Below, one piece after another: positions 4,564-5,888 of a stretch of 5,888 nt of DNA; the stretch's first letter is position 1, and every line of letters starts with the position of its first letter. Below the pieces are notes generated by a model that was not told the origin of the DNA, made no database searches, and saw only the letters and a program-made list of their open reading frames with translations. Made by a program: the position numbers and the translations under genes. This stretch comes from Magnetovibrio sp. (GTDB lineage Bacteria; Pseudomonadota; Alphaproteobacteria; Rhodospirillales; Magnetovibrionaceae), in the NCBI GenBank assembly GCA_016763255.1, contig JAESUA010000247.1, forward strand, positions 1 through 5,888. Direction: 5' to 3'.

Positions 4564-5183
4564 GTGGCTTGGCTCAAGTCCTCTTTGGTATTGATGTTGA
4601 AAAAGGGGTCGACGGGGGTGATGTCAAAATCCACCGTCGCGACTTTGTAGCGAGACGTCCAGGCATCGACTTTGCGCAGGCCTTCTTGTTCCATGGCTTT
4701 GCGCAAATCAAACCGCAATCCCACCGGCCACAAGCCAAACACCGGATGGCTGCGCCCGTTCGAAGATACGGTGCCGAGATCGGCTTTTTGCCGGGTGATA
4801 CAGGCCTGCACGCGGGCCACCCAGTTGACCGGAATGAACGGTGCATCGGTGGCAAACGTCGCAATCCAGCGAGCCTGGGGGACGTGCTTGGCAACACACT
4901 CCATCGCCGTGAGCACACCGGCCAAGGGTCCGGCGTGACCTTCGATGCTGTCACACAACACCGGCAAGCCCAAATCGGGAAAACGCGCTGCATCGCCATT
5001 GATGTTGAGAATCAAAGCACCAACTTGGGGGGCGGCATTGAGTGCGGCACGTTCCAGCAAGGTTTTGCCGTCCAGCATCTGGAGACATTTGTCACCACCG
5101 CCAAATCGGCGCGATTGCCCGCCCGCCAGCAAAACACCGGCAATTTCACGCGAGCCTGATGGGATAAAAGCTTGTGTATTCAT
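4551..5183 (-). CDS. mobA: Molybdenum cofactor guanylyltransferase MobA
   Basis: This 210-aa cytoplasmic enzyme transfers GMP from GTP to molybdenum-molybdopterin to form (bis-)MGD. The Rossmann-like nucleotidyltransferase fold shows the signature LAGGQSRRFGGGDK at residues 19-32. Further family blocks are CDSIEGHAGPLAGVLTAM (77-94), the metal-binding FATDAPFIP (110-118, D113), HPVFGLWP (146-153) and the C-terminal FFNINTKEDL (194-203). Length is normal for MobA. The start at ATG 5183 has only a weak RBS (GTAGG about 8 nt upstream). The next internal ATG (residue 36) falls after the signature, so this start is required. About 10 residues precede the first strand. The gene is divergent from an AsmA-like gene across a dyad-rich 197-nt gap, and its partner mobB lies downstream beyond an opposing gene. 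A CTP-using relative (MocA) is a less likely alternative, because mobB is nearby. Confidence 0.94.
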   Translation of the reverse strand: MNTQAFIPSGSREIAGVLLAGGQSRRFGGGDKCLQMLDGKTLLERAALNAAPQVGALILNINGDAARFPDLGLPVLCDSIEGHAGPLAGVLTAMECVAKHVPQARWIATFATDAPFIPVNWVARVQACITRQKADLGTVSSNGRSHPVFGLWPVGLRFDLRKAMEQEGLRKVDAWTSRYKVATVDFDITPVDPFFNINTKEDLSQATAFL

Positions 5184-5224
5184 GGGGGAGGCCTACTTTT
5201 GATTTTCAATAGTTCGCAAAAAGA

Positions 5225-5285
5225 GTGATACACGACAATCACCATTTCATGACATACCAAAATATGGTGATTCTCTATTTATCAC
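5225..5285. promoter_or_regulatory. Operator-like array of GTGAT/ATCAC half-sites between mobA and the AsmA-like gene
   Basis: Four half-sites alternate in orientation: GTGAT (5225-5229), ATCAC (5238-5242), GTGAT (5267-5271) and ATCAC (5281-5285). They form two similar dyads, GTGAT-N8-ATCAC and GTGAT-N9-ATCAC. The two central half-sites belong to a longer perfect 9-bp inverted repeat, AATCACCAT (5237-5245) with ATGGTGATT (5264-5272), 18 nt apart. This suggests binding of one or two dimers in a divergent promoter. I could not place a convincing -35/-10 pair for either gene. The regulator is unknown. Confidence 0.45.
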
Positions 5286-5301
5286 ACAACATTTTTCAGC
5301 C

Positions 5302-5349
5302 CCATCCATTGCACCTTGTCGGGACAAGTCCCATAGTTTAAGTGGATGG
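5302..5349 (+). promoter_or_regulatory. Structured 5' leader of the AsmA-like gene with two alternative hairpins
   Basis: CCATCCATT (5302-5310) pairs with AGTGGATGG (5341-5349), giving 9 bp with one G-T pair. Inside it, CTTGTC (5315-5320) can pair with GACAAG (5323-5328). Alternatively GGGAC (5321-5325) can pair with GTCCC (5328-5332). The two inner hairpins share bases and exclude each other. The element ends 17 nt before the GGGAGG ribosome-binding site, so it would sit in the mRNA leader if the promoter lies upstream. No known riboswitch class was recognised. Confidence 0.4.
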
Positions 5350-5380
5350 AGCGTAAGGGTTTTAACGGGAGGAACACCCC

Positions 5381-5888
5381 ATGTTTTCAAAAATAGCTAT
5401 CGGCTTCGGCCTGATTATCATGGTCGTCGCAGGGGGGATTTATTACCTCTCGCAAAATGCCGGCAAAATAGTCGAATCAATGATCGAAGAGCAAGGCTCG
5501 CATGTCATGAAGGTCGACGTGCAACTGGATGCGGTGGAGCTCAACTTCCCCGATCTGAAAGCCAGCATACGCGGCCTCACCGTCGCCAACCCAGAAGGCT
5601 TTCAGACCGAACGCGCCATCAGCCTTGGCGAAATCAGCGTCAAGATGGCCAAGGACTGGCCTTCGGATTTGATCGTCATCGAAGAGGTGATGATCAACGC
5701 CCCGGAAATAACCTATGAAATCGGTTCCGGCGGTTCCAACATTGCAACCATCCAAAAGAACGTCGAAGACTTCATGAAGGCCATCAGCAGCCAGAAAAAG
5801 AAGTCCGGCATCGGCTTGCCGTCTAACGAAAAAGACCAAAGCAAAGGCCCAAAAATCATTATCAACGATTTTTACCTGAAAAACGGCA
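5381..5888 (+). CDS. AsmA-like membrane-anchored envelope protein, N-terminal part
   Basis: The gene starts at ATG 5381 with GGGAGG 8 nt upstream and runs off the window after 169 codons with no stop. Residues 4-23 (KIAIGFGLIIMVVAGGIYYL) form a single N-terminal inner-membrane anchor, so the rest should lie in the periplasm. The following segment has the look of AsmA/DUF748-type repeats: LDAVELNFPDLKASIRGLTV, then NPEGFQTERAISLGEISV, then IEEVMINAPEITYEI. These alternate beta strands and the small NPEGF turn. A GSNIATIQKNVEDF stretch and a charged, low-complexity linker (SSQKKKSG to KDQSKGPK) follow at about 128-157, then a strand IIINDFYLKN that restarts the repeat pattern. Such proteins are linked to lipid or outer-membrane homeostasis; the exact role is not known. 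It is divergent from mobA, and no functional link to it is visible. Confidence 0.7.
   Translation, partial: MFSKIAIGFGLIIMVVAGGIYYLSQNAGKIVESMIEEQGSHVMKVDVQLDAVELNFPDLKASIRGLTVANPEGFQTERAISLGEISVKMAKDWPSDLIVIEEVMINAPEITYEIGSGGSNIATIQKNVEDFMKAISSQKKKSGIGLPSNEKDQSKGPKIIINDFYLKNG

Noticed and set aside
4569..5159. A 196-codon plus-strand ORF opposite mobA
   Set aside because: It is antisense to mobA, whose motifs are unambiguous. No independent support.
5303..5313. CCATTGCAC-like bases resembling part of a c-di-GMP (GEMM) riboswitch
   Set aside because: The rest of the GEMM consensus and its two-stem layout are missing. The match is a short coincidence within a different stem-loop.
5477..5839. 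A 120-codon minus-strand ORF opposite the AsmA-like gene
   Set aside because: It is antisense to a gene with a strong RBS, a membrane anchor and a recognisable repeat pattern.

Overview
The window looks like chromosomal DNA of an alphaproteobacterium, probably of the Rhodospirillales type. This rests on a SAM-II-like riboswitch (a class found mostly in Alphaproteobacteria), the cys and mob gene types, moderately GC-rich genes and AT-rich gaps. It is inference; no rRNA or marker gene is present. I see no mobile element, tRNA or CRISPR array.

Left part (1-2675, all minus strand): an assimilatory sulfate-reduction operon. Transcription runs right to left from a TTGACA-type promoter near 2590-2617. 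A roughly 370-nt leader follows, then a long sirohaem sulfite/nitrite reductase (2206-206), then the start of a probable PAPS/APS reductase gene (140 to the edge). The leader is the most interesting part. It carries a SAM-II-type pseudoknot (about 2529-2473). Downstream of that is a 29-codon ORF (2427-2338) with a good ribosome-binding site, whose last eight residues hold four cysteines as two CC pairs. Stem-loops follow. This suggests a sulfur operon that reads both methionine/SAM status (aptamer) and cysteine or Cys-tRNA status (leader peptide). The reductase ORF ends at a TAG, but the same frame runs on for 22 more codons to a TGA that overlaps the next gene's start as ATGA, so a recent nonsense change is likely.

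Middle part (2676-3360): a small two-helix membrane protein of unknown function (minus), then divergently a 57-aa cytosolic protein of unknown function (plus) with a perfect 7-bp hairpin in front of its ribosome-binding site.

Right part (3394-5183): mobB and mobA, both minus, which attach a nucleotide to molybdopterin for bis-MGD enzymes. They are separated by an opposing 93-aa gene of unknown function. The mobB/93-aa gap holds symmetric dyads with TATAGT elements on both strands. The 93-aa gene and mobA converge on a long shared hairpin.

Right edge (5184-5888): a dyad-rich divergent region with repeated GTGAT/ATCAC half-sites and a mutually exclusive hairpin pair, then the start of an AsmA-like envelope protein that runs off the window.
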